A DNA stretch of 64,000 nucleotides from Blastococcus mobilis (GCF_900188025.1 NZ_FZNO01000024.1:1-64000), one strand, 5' to 3'; positions 54,677-64,000 are shown, numbered from the stretch's first letter. Notes: generated by a model from the letters alone, not told the origin. A program made the numbers and translations.

Positions 54677-55717
54677 GTGACCGCGGTCCAGCGCGTCGAT
54701 CCGCGTACCCATCCGCTGTGGCAGGAGCTGGCGAGCGGACCCGGCGGCAGTCTCTTCACGTCTCCGCCGTGGATCACGGCCGTCAGCGACATGTACGACT
54801 TCACGCCGTCGGGGCGTGTCCTGGTCGATGGCCTCGGGCGCCCACGAGCCGGGTTCGCCTGGACCGACGTGGACGATCTGCGTGGCCTGCGGCGCCTGGC
54901 CCTGCCCTTCTCCGACCGGGCCGACCCCATCGCCGCCGACCTGGCGTCGTGGCAGGCCGTCGCCGCCGACGCGCTGGCAGGAGGCGTCCCCCTGACCCTG
55001 CGGTGCCTGGACACCTCACCGGCCGCCCACGACCCGCGGCTCGATCACACCGGCGAAGCGGCGTGGCACGCGACGCCGCTGACCTGTCCGCTGCACGAGC
55101 TGCGCGCACGGTTCCGCCCGCAGACCCGGCGGAACATCGCGACGGCCGAGCGGGCCGGCGTCGACGTGGTCGTCAGTGCCGAGTGGGAGGCGGTGCGGGA
55201 GTACCACCGGCTCCACGTGGAGCTGCGCAAGCGCAAGTACCGGCTGCTCGCCCAGCCCCGCGAGTTCTTCGATCGCATCTGGAAGGCCTTCGCCCCGGCA
55301 GACGGGATCCGTACCGCCCTCGCCATCGTCGATGGCCGGCCGGTCGCCGGCGCGCTGTACCTGGTCTGGCAGGACACCGTCTACTACAAGTTCGGTGCGT
55401 CACAAGCGGAGTACCTGCCGCTGCGACCGAACGACGCAATCCACTGGCACGTGATCCAGTGGGCCCACGGGCGGGGGATCCGGATGCTCGACTGGGGGCT
55501 GTCCGACCTCGACCAGCCCGGGTTGTGCAGGTACAAGCTCGGATGGGCCGGCGTCGAGGGCCGGATCCGCACACTCAACGCCGGAGGGCAGCCCCTCGGC
55601 CGCCGGACCGACGTGGAGGAGACCCTCGCGGCGATCACCGACCTTCTCACCGACCCGTCCGTGCCGCATGTGGTGACCGAGCGCGCCGGGGCCGCCCTCT
55701 ACCGGTTCTTCTGCTGA
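54677..55717 (+). CDS. FemAB-like GNAT-fold transferase
   Basis: Protein of 346 residues of the FemAB/GNAT 6 type. [20 protein letters not shown] near 26 is the usual N-terminal block; [20 protein letters not shown] near 140 and [20 protein letters not shown] near 160 form the central helix-strand, and [20 protein letters not shown] near 234 plus [20 protein letters not shown] near 264 end the second GNAT unit. Predicted to transfer an acyl or aminoacyl group to an amine. GTG follows GGGGAG. It lies between a sugar transferase and another FemAB-like gene, so modification of an amino sugar is plausible. Confidence 0.8.
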   Translation: MTAVQRVDPRTHPLWQELASGPGGSLFTSPPWITAVSDMYDFTPSGRVLVDGLGRPRAGFAWTDVDDLRGLRRLALPFSDRADPIAADLASWQAVAADALAGGVPLTLRCLDTSPAAHDPRLDHTGEAAWHATPLTCPLHELRARFRPQTRRNIATAERAGVDVVVSAEWEAVREYHRLHVELRKRKYRLLAQPREFFDRIWKAFAPADGIRTALAIVDGRPVAGALYLVWQDTVYYKFGASQAEYLPLRPNDAIHWHVIQWAHGRGIRMLDWGLSDLDQPGLCRYKLGWAGVEGRIRTLNAGGQPLGRRTDVEETLAAITDLLTDPSVPHVVTERAGAALYRFFC

Positions 55718-55763
55718 CCATGGGACCGCAGTCATCCGGCAGCACGCCACGACGGGAGCCACT

Positions 55764-56960
55764 GTGAGCGGCCCGCACACCCCCACGACGAGCTCCATGT
55801 CGGTCGTGGTCTGCACGACCCCGAACGAGTCCACGCTCGGTGAGTGGGACAACCTGGTCTGCTCGAATCCGCTCGCCGACGTCGCGCAACTATCGGCATG
55901 GACCCGCATCCGCGGGCTCGTCGGATACGGCGCGATGTACATCCTCGTCGTCCACGGCAAGCGGTTGGTGGGCGGCGCGCAGATCATGGTGCGCCGCATT
56001 CCCGGGATCGGCACCCTGGGCTACGTCCCGTACGGCCCGGTCGTATCGCACGCCACCGAGGATCCGGACTCAGTGCACGACATGATCGCGAGCGCGCTCG
56101 CGCAGTTGAGCCGCCGTCGATTCCGCATGCTGGCTGTGCAACCGCCCGAAGGGGCCGAACGCGCCTCGGAGGCGCTGCTCGCGCATGGTTTCCGGGACTC
56201 CGACGCGGATGTCGCCCCGGCGGCATCACTGCGCGTCGACCTCCGCTTCGACGAGGACCACTTGCGCCGCGCCCTCAGTAAGCGGCTGCGGACCTGGACG
56301 AACGCATGGGAGGAACGAGGGGTGATTGTTCGTCGCGGGAATGAGCAGGACCTGCCGACCCTCGCCGAATTGCTCGCCGAGACAGCCGAGCACCAGGGTT
56401 TCACACCCTTCGACATCGAGTACCTGCGCGCCATGTACCGGGAGCTGGCCCCGGCGGGACACCTCGTCGTGTTCGTCGGCGAGGTCCGCGGCCGTCCGGT
56501 GGCGATGACCGTGTTCACTGCCTGCGGCACCGTCTTGAAGGTTCGCCTGCTCGGCCTGGACCGCTCCGACGAGGGGCGGCGGCTCAACGTGCCTGCCGCG
56601 GTGTACTGGAACGCCATGAAGTGGGCCAAGGCGAGCGGCTACCACTGGTTCGACCTGGGCGGGGTGCTCCCGGCGTCGGTGCCCGCGCTGCTGTCCGGAG
56701 GCAAGGGGGATCTCGATGCGCTTTCCGGCCCCGACCGGTACAAGACCCGCTTCGGTGGCCGGGTCTTCCGTTACCCGCCGCCCGTGGAGCTGATCCCCAA
56801 CCCGATCGTGAGGGCCGGATACGACATGGCGCGCCAGACGGCCGCCGGACGCCATCTCGTCGCCTGGGCGAAGCGGAGGTGCCGCGCCGGCAATCGCGTG
56901 CGCCCCCGCTCGATCGGCCGGACCGTCAGGCGGGGAATCGCTCGTGGAGCGTCCCAATGA
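55764..56960 (+). CDS. second FemAB-like transferase
   Basis: Protein of 398 residues with stronger likeness to FemX/peptidoglycan-bridge enzymes: NPLADVAQLSAWTRIRGLVG near 36, GGAQIMVRRIPGIGTLGYVP near 71 with YGPVV, LRRALSKRLRTWTNAWEERG near 169, TAEHQGFTPFDIEYLRAMYR near 210 and ASGYHWFDLGGVLPASVPAL near 291. The YHWFDLGG block is typical of lipid II aminoacyl ligases using charged tRNA. The C-terminal 45 residues are basic. GTG follows GGGAG. It overlaps the methyltransferase start (ATGA). Confidence 0.82.
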   Translation: MSGPHTPTTSSMSVVVCTTPNESTLGEWDNLVCSNPLADVAQLSAWTRIRGLVGYGAMYILVVHGKRLVGGAQIMVRRIPGIGTLGYVPYGPVVSHATEDPDSVHDMIASALAQLSRRRFRMLAVQPPEGAERASEALLAHGFRDSDADVAPAASLRVDLRFDEDHLRRALSKRLRTWTNAWEERGVIVRRGNEQDLPTLAELLAETAEHQGFTPFDIEYLRAMYRELAPAGHLVVFVGEVRGRPVAMTVFTACGTVLKVRLLGLDRSDEGRRLNVPAAVYWNAMKWAKASGYHWFDLGGVLPASVPALLSGGKGDLDALSGPDRYKTRFGGRVFRYPPPVELIPNPIVRAGYDMARQTAAGRHLVAWAKRRCRAGNRVRPRSIGRTVRRGIARGASQ

Positions 56961-57628
56961 TCGGCTACGTGTTCGAGAAGGTCGTGAAGCCACCGTACGT
57001 GCGAGCGCGGCGCTTCGTGGGGAACGCCCTCTTCGACCGCCGATATCACGTCGAGACCGACGGCGAGGTCAGCATCGCCGAACTCGGCCTGTCCGATCCC
57101 CGGTCGGTTCGGTACCAGCCGGCCGGCGTCATGAGGCTGCGCCGGATCCTGCCCCCTCGGGAGGTGTCCGAGGACGACGTGTTCATCGACTTCGGTTCCG
57201 GCAAGGGGCGTGCCGTGCTGCAGGCGGCCCTGCACTACCCGTTCCGGCGGGTCTACGGCGTCGAGCTCTCCGAGCGCATGCACGAGATTGCCCAGCGCAA
57301 CGTCGAGACGTGCCGGAACCGGCTGCGCTGTCGTGACGTGCGGCTGATCCGTGCGGACGCGGCCACCTTCGACATTCCCGACGAGGTGACGGTGGCCCTG
57401 TTCAACAACCCGTTCGTGGGCGGGCTGTTCGAGGCTGTCGTCGCCCGGCTGCTGGAGTCCGTGGACCGCCATCCGCGCCGGTTGCGGATCGTCTACGGCA
57501 ACCCGGTGGAGGAGGATGCACTCCTTCGCACCGGCCGGGTGCGGCCGGTGCGGACGCTGCGCGGCTGGCGCCCCGAGAAGGAATGGGCGCGGTCGAATGC
57601 CTTCCGGTTGTACGAGGTGACCCGATGA
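56957..57628 (+). CDS. class I SAM-dependent methyltransferase (DOT1-like)
   Basis: Protein of 223 residues. FIDFGSGKGRAVLQAALHYP near 76 is the SAM-binding loop, RVYGVELSERMHEIAQRNVE near 97 the second strand, LIRADAATFDIP near 130, and ALFNNPFVGG near 147 the catalytic-site motif. This arrangement matches the protein at 11.1 kb. The substrate is unknown; location after two FemAB-like genes suggests methylation of the same glycan or lipid intermediate. The ATG overlaps the preceding stop. Confidence 0.78.
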   Translation: MIGYVFEKVVKPPYVRARRFVGNALFDRRYHVETDGEVSIAELGLSDPRSVRYQPAGVMRLRRILPPREVSEDDVFIDFGSGKGRAVLQAALHYPFRRVYGVELSERMHEIAQRNVETCRNRLRCRDVRLIRADAATFDIPDEVTVALFNNPFVGGLFEAVVARLLESVDRHPRRLRIVYGNPVEEDALLRTGRVRPVRTLRGWRPEKEWARSNAFRLYEVTR

Positions 57629-57785
57629 TCCGCACTCCGGCTCGGCGACCTCCGTTGACGCCCCACAGCCGCCCAGCGCCCCGTGGCTTGAGCTGGCCGT
57701 TCCCCTGCGGAGCGCACCGCCCGGTGCTGGTGGTGACCGACCCGCAGGCAATCCGGGTCTGTGGCGTACTCCGGGGTGGCGAGCC

Positions 57786-58745
57786 GTGATGGCCGAGGCG
57801 CCGCAGCCGGGCCCGGACCGGATCCCGGCCGCGGCGACGTCCACCGAGGCCAGGACCGACGGTGGTGGGGAACCCGGACAGGAACCGTCGGCCGGAAGGC
57901 ACGCCGCCTCCGGACACCACCTGACCAGGGCACAGTGGCTACGACTCGCACTGTTGGCCATGGTGATCACGCTCCTGGGCGGGATCGTGGGTTATGTCGG
58001 CTCGTCGCTGTTGCCCGAGCAGTACGCGGCACGTGCGGAGCTGCACTACAACCTGGCAGAGGCAAAACCGAACGAGTTGCTGCGCGAGGACCGCACCTTG
58101 AACACCCAGCTGGTGGTGCTCCGCAGCCGCACGATCCTCGGGCCGGTGGCGTCGATGAACGGTCTGACCGCCGAGGAACTGGGTAGCAAGGTGACCGCGC
58201 TCGTCGTCGAAGGCAGCGAGATCATCCAGGTCGAGGTGCGGGACTCCTCCAGCGCGCGCAGCCAGCAGCTGCTGGAGGACATCACGGCCCGCTATCTCGC
58301 CCGGGCGAACACGACCGAGGAGAGCCCCGACCGCGAGTCCGTGGAATCGCAGCTTCGCGAGGTACGGGACAGCCTGAGCACACCTGGCCTGTCAACAGAA
58401 CGAGCGGAGGTCCTGGCTCTGCGGGAGGCGTCGCTTCTCGGTCAGCTGGAAGGATTCCGGCTCGCCGAGCAAGACCCGGTCAACCTGCTGACGCCTCCGT
58501 ACTCCGTCTCGGAGCCGGTCAGCCCACGGCCACGGTTCGCGGCAGCGACCGGAGCCCTCACCGCGTTGCTGCTCGCCGCCGCGGCGGTCGCGCTGCTGGC
58601 GCGGCGGTGGATGGGGAGCGCAAGGACGACGGATCCGGTGACGTCGCCGGCGCCCCCAGAAGCTGTTCCGCGGCGCGGGAGGGGCGGAGCGAGGGGCGCG
58701 TCGGTGGCTGCGCCCGTTGCTGCCGACCGTACGGCATCGCTGTGA
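57786..58745 (+). CDS. Wzz-type chain-length protein without kinase domain
   Basis: Protein of 319 residues: a polar N-terminal region of about 55 residues, helix near 57-80 (LRLALLAMVITLLGGIVGYV), an extracytoplasmic part with coiled-coil potential (ESVESQLREVRDSL and RAEVLALREASLLGQLEG), and a second helix near 257-277 followed by a basic low-complexity tail. This is the Wzz/GumC layout but with no CpsD-like ATPase domain. It would set chain length for the module D polymer. GTG overlaps no gene; its stop overlaps the ligase start (GTGA). Confidence 0.75.
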   Translation: MMAEAPQPGPDRIPAAATSTEARTDGGGEPGQEPSAGRHAASGHHLTRAQWLRLALLAMVITLLGGIVGYVGSSLLPEQYAARAELHYNLAEAKPNELLREDRTLNTQLVVLRSRTILGPVASMNGLTAEELGSKVTALVVEGSEIIQVEVRDSSSARSQQLLEDITARYLARANTTEESPDRESVESQLREVRDSLSTPGLSTERAEVLALREASLLGQLEGFRLAEQDPVNLLTPPYSVSEPVSPRPRFAAATGALTALLLAAAAVALLARRWMGSARTTDPVTSPAPPEAVPRRGRGGARGASVAAPVAADRTASL

Positions 58746-60268
58746 CGGCGCGAGCGACCGCCGGAGTCGACGACCTGCAGCCGTCCCGGCAGGCCCCGGG
58801 CCGCCGCACTGCCACCTTGGCCCTGGCGGCTGCCGCGATGGCTGGTCTGCTCGCCGCACTGGCCGGGCCGGTGATCGCGCTGCTCGCCGCGGCGCTCGGG
58901 CTGCTGGCGTTCACGGCATGGCGTCCGGTCACCGCGACCTACGTCTACCTCGGCACGCTTCCCTTCATCGCCGGGATCCAACGGGGCACGCTGATACCGC
59001 TGGTCCGTCCGAACGAAGCGCTGCTGGTCCTGCTGATCGCCGGCGCGTGCGCCGGCGGATACGCCCGGTTCCTCACCGGCCGTCCGCTCGCGCTGCGACT
59101 GCATCCGCTGGACCTGCCACTGGCGACGTTCGCCGTGTTGGCCACGCTGTGGCCGATCGTCTCGCTGATGCTCCGTGGCGCCACCCCGACGGGGACGGAA
59201 CTCGTCGCGGTGTTCCCGATGGTGAAGCTCGTCGGGCTCATTCTCCTGGTCCGCGCGACCGTGCGCACGGCCTCTCAGCTTCGGCGCTGCGTCCGTCTCG
59301 TCATCTGGACCGCAGGCGCCCTCGCCGGTATCGCCGTCCTGCAGACGTTGGGGGTGCCTCCTGTGCTGTCCTTCCTGGGCACCTGGTGGGGGATCGACCC
59401 AGGACTCCCGGAATCGAGCGCCCGTGGCTCGGCGACGCTGGGGCATTCGATCGCCACCGGCGACTACATCGTCATCGGCCTCGGCCTGCTCATCTCGGCT
59501 GCCGTCCGCGGCCTCATCGGGCGCAAGGAGGGGCTTCTCCTCGGTTTCGTCCTGGCGACCGGGGTGCTTGCCTCCGGCCAGTTCTCCACGTGGTTGGCAG
59601 CGCTCGTGGCCGGCGGAATCGTCCTGCACCGGATCCCGCAGGCGCGGCGCCGGGCCACCCGTGTCGTCCCGGTCGCCGCCTTGGCCCTCGTCGTCGGCGC
59701 ACCGGCTGTTCTCAGCCGGTTGCAAGGGATCGGCGGGGAACTGGGGGTGCCGCAGAGCTGGCTCGTCCGCTGGGACAACGTGACCTATCTGTACCTGCCG
59801 CCGCTCTTCGAGGATCGTGGGTTCGTCATCGGCGTCTCTCCGGACTCGGTACTCACGGCTCCGGACATCTGGCGGGACGTCATCTGGATCGAGTCGGGAT
59901 ACCTGCAGTTCTTGTGGATGGGCGGACTCCCCCTCTTGGCCGGCTTCGTCTGGCTCTCGGTCGCCGTGCTCCGCCACGCGCGTGCACTCTCGCGTCGACC
60001 CGATGCCCTCGGCGCCTGCGGCTCCTGTCTCGAGATCGCCTGGGGTGTGCTGATCGTCGTCTCGGCCTTCGACCCGCACATCTTCCTGCGCGGTACGGGA
60101 GACATCCTGTTCGCCCTCGTCGCGCTGACCACCGGCAGACTCCTCGACGACGGGAGGGTGCGCGGGCCGACTACACCGCGCGCGGGCTCCGGCAACTACT
60201 CATCGCACGATCACCGGACCCGCGGGTCCCTCTTGGCTGCCGGCTCCTCGCCGGTGACGGAGCGCTGA
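58742..60268 (+). CDS. O-antigen ligase/polymerase-like membrane protein
   Basis: Polytopic protein of 508 residues with about 11-12 hydrophobic segments. SARGSATLGHSIATGDYIVI near 228 followed by helices and a long external loop (about 330-400, with LPPLFEDRGFVIGVSPDSVL) match the O-antigen ligase (Wzy_C) pattern. It should polymerise repeat units or attach glycan to a carrier outside the membrane. The last 70 residues are polar. Its 3' end overlaps the end of the convergent GT2 gene by 58 bases. GTG overlaps the Wzz stop. Confidence 0.78.
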   Translation: MTARATAGVDDLQPSRQAPGRRTATLALAAAAMAGLLAALAGPVIALLAAALGLLAFTAWRPVTATYVYLGTLPFIAGIQRGTLIPLVRPNEALLVLLIAGACAGGYARFLTGRPLALRLHPLDLPLATFAVLATLWPIVSLMLRGATPTGTELVAVFPMVKLVGLILLVRATVRTASQLRRCVRLVIWTAGALAGIAVLQTLGVPPVLSFLGTWWGIDPGLPESSARGSATLGHSIATGDYIVIGLGLLISAAVRGLIGRKEGLLLGFVLATGVLASGQFSTWLAALVAGGIVLHRIPQARRRATRVVPVAALALVVGAPAVLSRLQGIGGELGVPQSWLVRWDNVTYLYLPPLFEDRGFVIGVSPDSVLTAPDIWRDVIWIESGYLQFLWMGGLPLLAGFVWLSVAVLRHARALSRRPDALGACGSCLEIAWGVLIVVSAFDPHIFLRGTGDILFALVALTTGRLLDDGRVRGPTTPRAGSGNYSSHDHRTRGSLLAAGSSPVTER

Positions 60269-61278
60269 GCCGGCGTCGGCGACCCCGCCGTGGTCACGCC
60301 CAGCGAGCGCTCGGGCATGCGAGCAGGAACCGGTCGACGCGGATTCTGGACCCGACGCACCATGCGCATGTACATGTGCCAGGCGATCTTCCAGAGCACC
60401 AGGAATGCGTAGTCCGGATTCTCGCGCAGCACCTGGCCCAGCGCGAGGAAGTCACGGCGTCGGACCAACTCGAAGATCTGCTGCTTGGCGATGGATGCGC
60501 GCGACTGACGATGATGGCGCCGCAGAGCAGACGTGACGTTCCGGTCAGCGTTGACGGCCGGGTCCGAGAGGATCGCCATCGAGCTGACGAGGTGCTGACG
60601 GACGACCGCGTCCGGACTCAGTGTCAGCGAATTGGCGTGCCTCAGGTAGAGGTAGTAGCCGTCCGGGAGCTGTCTCCAGCGAGCTCCCGCGGCGAGGATT
60701 CGGAAGTAGAGGTAGTAGTCCTCGGTGACACGAAGGTTGGTGTCGTACCACATCTCGTGCGCTGTGAGGAAGTCACGTCGCATGATCGGCTTCAGGAGCC
60801 CGAGGTCGTAACGGATGAATTCAGCCAAGGTGAGCCAGTACGGTCGCCGACGCCGGAGACCGACCCATCCGCACAGACTCCAGTAATCCACGGCAGTGGT
60901 ACCGGTGCGTGACTCATTGATGAAGAGAAGGTCATCACAGACGACGTCAGCGCCATTCGCGGCTGCCAGCAGCGCTTCCAGCCTCTGCGGAAGCCATGTG
61001 TCGTCCGCATCGAGCAGGGCGATCCATTCGCCTGACGCAAGCGCAATGGCTCGATTTCGACTGGCCGAGACGCCGCTGTTCTCGCCATTCCTCAGCGCTC
61101 GGACCCGCCTGTCCTCCTCGGCGATGCGGAGCGCTACGCCGGAGGTTGCGTCGGCCGACCCGTCGTCGACGACGATCACTTCGAGGTCGCGGTGGGTCTG
61201 GGCGAGCGCGGAGCGGACTGCCCGCTCGAGGAATTCCTCCGCGTTGTACGCCGGGATGATCACACTCACCTTGGCCAC
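60211..61278 (-). CDS. glycosyltransferase family 2
   Basis: GT-A enzyme of 355 residues: KVSVIIPAYNAEEFLERAVR near 3, LEVIVVDDGSADATSGVAL near 35, NSGVSASRNRAIALASGEWI near 70, ALLDADDTWLPQRLEALL near 90 with the DAD site, and LRVTEDYYLYFRILAAGARW near 183. It is the only leftward gene in the right part of module D. The C-terminal 60 residues are basic and proline-rich. GTG at 61278 fits the family N-terminus; an ATG 14 codons upstream is an alternative. Confidence 0.83.
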   Translation of the reverse strand: MAKVSVIIPAYNAEEFLERAVRSALAQTHRDLEVIVVDDGSADATSGVALRIAEEDRRVRALRNGENSGVSASRNRAIALASGEWIALLDADDTWLPQRLEALLAAANGADVVCDDLLFINESRTGTTAVDYWSLCGWVGLRRRRPYWLTLAEFIRYDLGLLKPIMRRDFLTAHEMWYDTNLRVTEDYYLYFRILAAGARWRQLPDGYYLYLRHANSLTLSPDAVVRQHLVSSMAILSDPAVNADRNVTSALRRHHRQSRASIAKQQIFELVRRRDFLALGQVLRENPDYAFLVLWKIAWHMYMRMVRRVQNPRRPVPARMPERSLGVTTAGSPTPAQRSVTGEEPAAKRDPRVR

Positions 61279-61567
61279 TTGCCGAGCGTAGCGCCGACTG
61301 CACCGGCTGGGTGCTGGCATGATGGCGCCCGCACTATCGCCATCGCACCACCGAGTCGCCTGAATCCGGCCCTCCCCTCGTACACGGGGGTGGTCGGGCA
61401 CGGTGGACCGACGAACAGTGGAGTCGTCGGCGTGCGTCCGCCGATTCGGGACCTCACCAACCTGCACGCTGTGCCATCCTGAGGGCCCCTCAGCGCTCCA
61501 TCACCTCTCGTCCGCTCCGTCCGCTCGACGCCAACGTCCTGCGCTGGCCGAAGCGCAGGAGGTTGAA

Positions 61568-62686
61568 GTGACCGTCGACAACGGCGAACGACGCAGTCTC
61601 ATCCTCGTCCCCGCGTGGCCGGGGCAGCCCAGTTCCGAGGAACTCATGCGATCGGCTCTCGCGGGAGAGCGACCGCGAACCGACTACGTGGAGTTGGCCC
61701 AGGCCATCAACGGCGACGTGATGGACATGGCGTACCTCAATGACCGGGCGACCTGGATCGCTCGCGCGATCACGGCGCGCGGCCGCACAGTCCCTGCCCA
61801 GGTCACCGAGGCGTTCTTGCGCCGTCGGCAGTACCAGAACATCGTGGCGAGAGCCGACCGACTCGGTCTTCCGTTGGCGGGAATGTTCAAGGCGGCGCGG
61901 TCCCGTCGCGACCTCGTGCTGATCTCCGTGTGGCTGTCCCCGCGGAAGAAGGCTGCGTTCCTGCAGCCGTTGCGGGTTGACTCGCACCTCAAGGCGATCG
62001 TCGCCTACAGCAGCGTGCAGATGGAGTACGCAGCCGAACATCTCGGCGTTCCGCGAGCCAAGCTGCACCACGTCCGCATGCAGGCTGATGAGCGCTTCTG
62101 GCGCCATGACGGCCGGCCGTCGGAAAATCTCATCTGCGCGGTCGGCGCCGAAGCCCGGGACTACGCCACGCTGCTGGAGGCCGTCCGAGGCCTTGACGTG
62201 CAGGTCGAGATCGCGGTCGGCAGCAGTGTGTTGCGCAGCGGGAACGCGGCCCTCGACCTCGGCCCCACGGTCCGTCCCATTCTCGCCTCCGACCTGCCAC
62301 CGAACGTCCGGCTCCGACAGCAGCTCGACCATCGTGAGCTCCGGGAGTTGTACGCACGAGCCCGGCTCGTGGTCGTGCCTCTCAGGGACGTCGACTTCGA
62401 TGCGGGGGGCACGGTGATCAGCGAGGCGATGATGATGGGCAAGCCGGTCGTCCTGACGCAGATACGTGGGCAGGCCGACTTCATCCGCGATGGAGAAACC
62501 GGACTGTACGTACCCCCCGCCGATCCGGGGGCCCTTCGCGTAGCCCTCGAGCGCCTCCTCACCAATCCCGAAGAAGCCGAGCGGATGGGGGGAGCGGCCA
62601 AGCGGTTCGCCGAGACCCATTTGACACTGGACGGATGGGTGGCGGCCGTCGCCGAGGTCATCCGTGCGCCCGCCGACTCAGCGTAA
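61568..62686 (+). CDS. glycosyltransferase, GT4-like
   Basis: GT-B enzyme of 372 residues. The N-terminal half is divergent; the C-terminal half has NLICAVGAEARDYATLLEAV near 188, LRELYARARLVVVPLRDVDF near 257, GGTVISEAMMMGKPVVLTQI near 279 with the SEAMMMGKPVV donor-binding block, and GLYVPPADPGALRVALERLL near 313. It probably adds a sugar to the lipid-linked unit. GTG at 61568 follows AGGAGG at good spacing. It is divergent from the GT2 gene; the 289-base gap between them shows no gene. Confidence 0.83.
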   Translation: MTVDNGERRSLILVPAWPGQPSSEELMRSALAGERPRTDYVELAQAINGDVMDMAYLNDRATWIARAITARGRTVPAQVTEAFLRRRQYQNIVARADRLGLPLAGMFKAARSRRDLVLISVWLSPRKKAAFLQPLRVDSHLKAIVAYSSVQMEYAAEHLGVPRAKLHHVRMQADERFWRHDGRPSENLICAVGAEARDYATLLEAVRGLDVQVEIAVGSSVLRSGNAALDLGPTVRPILASDLPPNVRLRQQLDHRELRELYARARLVVVPLRDVDFDAGGTVISEAMMMGKPVVLTQIRGQADFIRDGETGLYVPPADPGALRVALERLLTNPEEAERMGGAAKRFAETHLTLDGWVAAVAEVIRAPADSA

Positions 62687-62836
62687 CGGTGCTTGTAGCC
62701 GGCGCGCGCGTGTTGCGCATCAACGCCTCCTGGCAGGCGACGATGGGGTGGACGTCGGCATGATCGCGACTCGCAGCGCCGACATCCCGACCGACTCACC
62801 TGCGAAGGGGCAGGTGCCGAGGCTGGGTGGTGAGCC

Positions 62837-64000
62837 GTGACGCCTGCTCCGGAACCGGAGGGTTTCCGAGAAAAGGTCCTACGAGGAGGCCGCTACCTCG
62901 TCCTGCGTCAAGCGCTGGGGCTCGCCATCGGAGTGGGCGGCGTGCTCCTCCTGACTCGGCTGATCGGGCCCGCCAACTACGGCCTCTACGCGGGCGGACT
63001 GGCAATCGTCACGTTCGTTTCGGACGTTGCCAGGCTCGGGGTCGAGGTGCACCTGGTGCGCAGGGAGCAGGAGCCCGACCGATTCGTCTACTCCCAGGCA
63101 GTCACCTTGCTCCTGCTCGTCGGAGTAGCGGTGGCCGGCCTCTCGGTCCTCGCTCAACCGCTGCTGCGCCAGTGGTTCGAGGACCAACGGTTCATCCCTC
63201 CCTTACAAGCGCTGTTTCTCGCGGTCCCGCTGGTGCTGGTCTACCAACCGGCTTTCGCCGCACTGGAGCGCGAACTCGACTTTCGCAAGGTCGCGTTCCT
63301 GGAACTGGCCGGCCAGCTCATCTTCTATGCGGCAGCGATCTCACTCGCTCTTCTCACAGGGAGCGTCTGGAGCGCGGTTGTCGGCTTCTGGCTGTGGCAG
63401 ACCTGGCTGGTCGTGGGGAGCTTCTGGGCGGCCCGTCTTCGGCCGACGCTCGCATGGTCCCCCGTACTGGTGCGAGAGATGGTGCGGTACGGGCTGAGCT
63501 ATTCGGCGGCCAACTGGATCTGGAGCGCTCGACTCCTGGTGAACCCGCTCATAGTAGGGCGGTATCTCGGGCCCGAGAGCGTCGCATACGTGAGCCTGGC
63601 CATGCGTCTGGTCGACGTTCTCTCCTTCGTCCGAGCGGCGACCTGGCGCTTGTCGATCGCTGCACTCGCCAAGGTGCAGGGCGACCTCGTCCGGCTCCGC
63701 CGGGTCATGGATGAGGCGACGATGTTGCAGGCGCTGGGCGTCGCCCCCTTCCTCTGCGTGGGCGCCGCCGGGGTCTTGGCGCTCCCCGCTCTGCTGGGCG
63801 AATCGTGGCATCCGGTGATCGAGATCTTCCCTTTCATCGCCCTGGGCTCCCTCGCGAACGCCGTGTTCAGCATGCACTCGTCCGTCCTGTACGTGCTCAA
63901 GCGCAACCGCGACGTCGCCGTCTTCCATCTCGCCCACGTCGGGCTCCTCGCCGGGGGCGCCCTGCTCTTCGTGCCGGTGATCGGACTGATCGGGTACGGC
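62837..64000 (+). CDS. Wzx-type flippase, N-terminal part (cut by window edge)
   Basis: I read this frame directly from the sequence; it is open from the GTG at 62837 to the last base (388 codons). The start reads VTPAPEPEGFREKVLRGGRY, followed by helices (LALAIGVGGVLLLTRLIGPA near 25-45) with GPANYGLYAGGLAIVTFVSD and LGVEVHLVRREQEPDRFVYS, the lipopolysaccharide/teichuronic-acid flippase family signature, and RYGLSYSAANWIWSARLLVN near 217. About 10 of the expected 12-14 helices are present. It is the third flippase in the window and should serve the module D polymer. The C-terminus lies outside. Confidence 0.85.
   Translation, partial: MTPAPEPEGFREKVLRGGRYLVLRQALGLAIGVGGVLLLTRLIGPANYGLYAGGLAIVTFVSDVARLGVEVHLVRREQEPDRFVYSQAVTLLLLVGVAVAGLSVLAQPLLRQWFEDQRFIPPLQALFLAVPLVLVYQPAFAALERELDFRKVAFLELAGQLIFYAAAISLALLTGSVWSAVVGFWLWQTWLVVGSFWAARLRPTLAWSPVLVREMVRYGLSYSAANWIWSARLLVNPLIVGRYLGPESVAYVSLAMRLVDVLSFVRAATWRLSIAALAKVQGDLVRLRRVMDEATMLQALGVAPFLCVGAAGVLALPALLGESWHPVIEIFPFIALGSLANAVFSMHSSVLYVLKRNRDVAVFHLAHVGLLAGGALLFVPVIGLIGYG

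Overview
The base composition (roughly 70 percent G+C, GTG and TTG starts common, many stop/start overlaps of the GTGA or ATGA type) and the gene families point to a high-GC actinobacterium. The style of the proteins resembles Geodermatophilaceae (Blastococcus, Geodermatophilus, Modestobacter), but that placement is inference from protein style, not from a marker gene. From about 7.9 kb to the right edge the window is almost entirely a cell-surface polysaccharide region. The left 7.8 kb is ordinary chromosome: the 5' part of an IS110-type transposase, an APC permease, tRNA-Arg(ACG), tRNA-Ser(GCU), an MFS transporter divergent from a CGNR zinc-finger protein, a PAP2/lipid-kinase fusion, a DoxX-like protein and a PHP hydrolase.

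The polysaccharide region reads as four modules. Module A (7.86-23.9 kb) has a Pro/Ala/Thr-rich surface protein, a shortened phosphoglycosyl transferase, a methyltransferase, a leftward operon (OmpA-like protein, glycosyltransferase, anchored beta-helix protein), and a rightward operon (Wzz/BY-kinase-like protein, flippase, GT2, polymerase, GT4) facing a FemAB-like protein. Module B (24.4-32.0 kb) has a second Wzz/BY-kinase-like protein and a bacillosamine-type set: membrane 4,6-dehydratase, DegT aminotransferase, PglC-like transferase and, on the other strand, a PglD-like acetyltransferase translationally coupled to an unusual FAD/NAD(P)-binding protein. Module C (32.2-45.3 kb) has a PAP2-like protein with altered catalytic motifs, a GT2 plus a YdjM-like membrane protein, a Cys/His-rich small protein, a GT2, and a long leftward operon: rmlB, rmlD, a GT2-polysaccharide deacetylase fusion, flippase, GT2, a large polytopic membrane protein and an anchored GH16 glycanase. 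Module D (45.8-64.0 kb) has a repeat-bearing exported protein, an oxidoreductase/aminotransferase pair of the WlbA/WlbC kind, an ATP-grasp/metallophosphoesterase pair, a lysozyme-fold secreted protein, then a rightward operon (phosphoglycosyl transferase, two FemAB-like proteins, methyltransferase, kinase-less Wzz, O-antigen ligase/polymerase), a convergent GT2, a GT4 and a flippase cut by the window edge.

Taken together there are three phosphoglycosyl transferases, three flippases, three Wzz-type proteins and two polymerase/ligase proteins, so the region probably encodes two or three Wzx/Wzy-type assembly lines side by side. RmlA and RmlC are not in the window, so dTDP-rhamnose synthesis would need genes elsewhere. 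The most unusual points are the loss of the Walker A lysine in both BY-kinase-like proteins, the FAD protein coupled to the amino-sugar acetyltransferase, the amino-sugar pair lacking its own acetyltransferase but sitting by an ATP-grasp enzyme, three FemAB-like enzymes, and a 54-residue repeat present in three near-identical copies.
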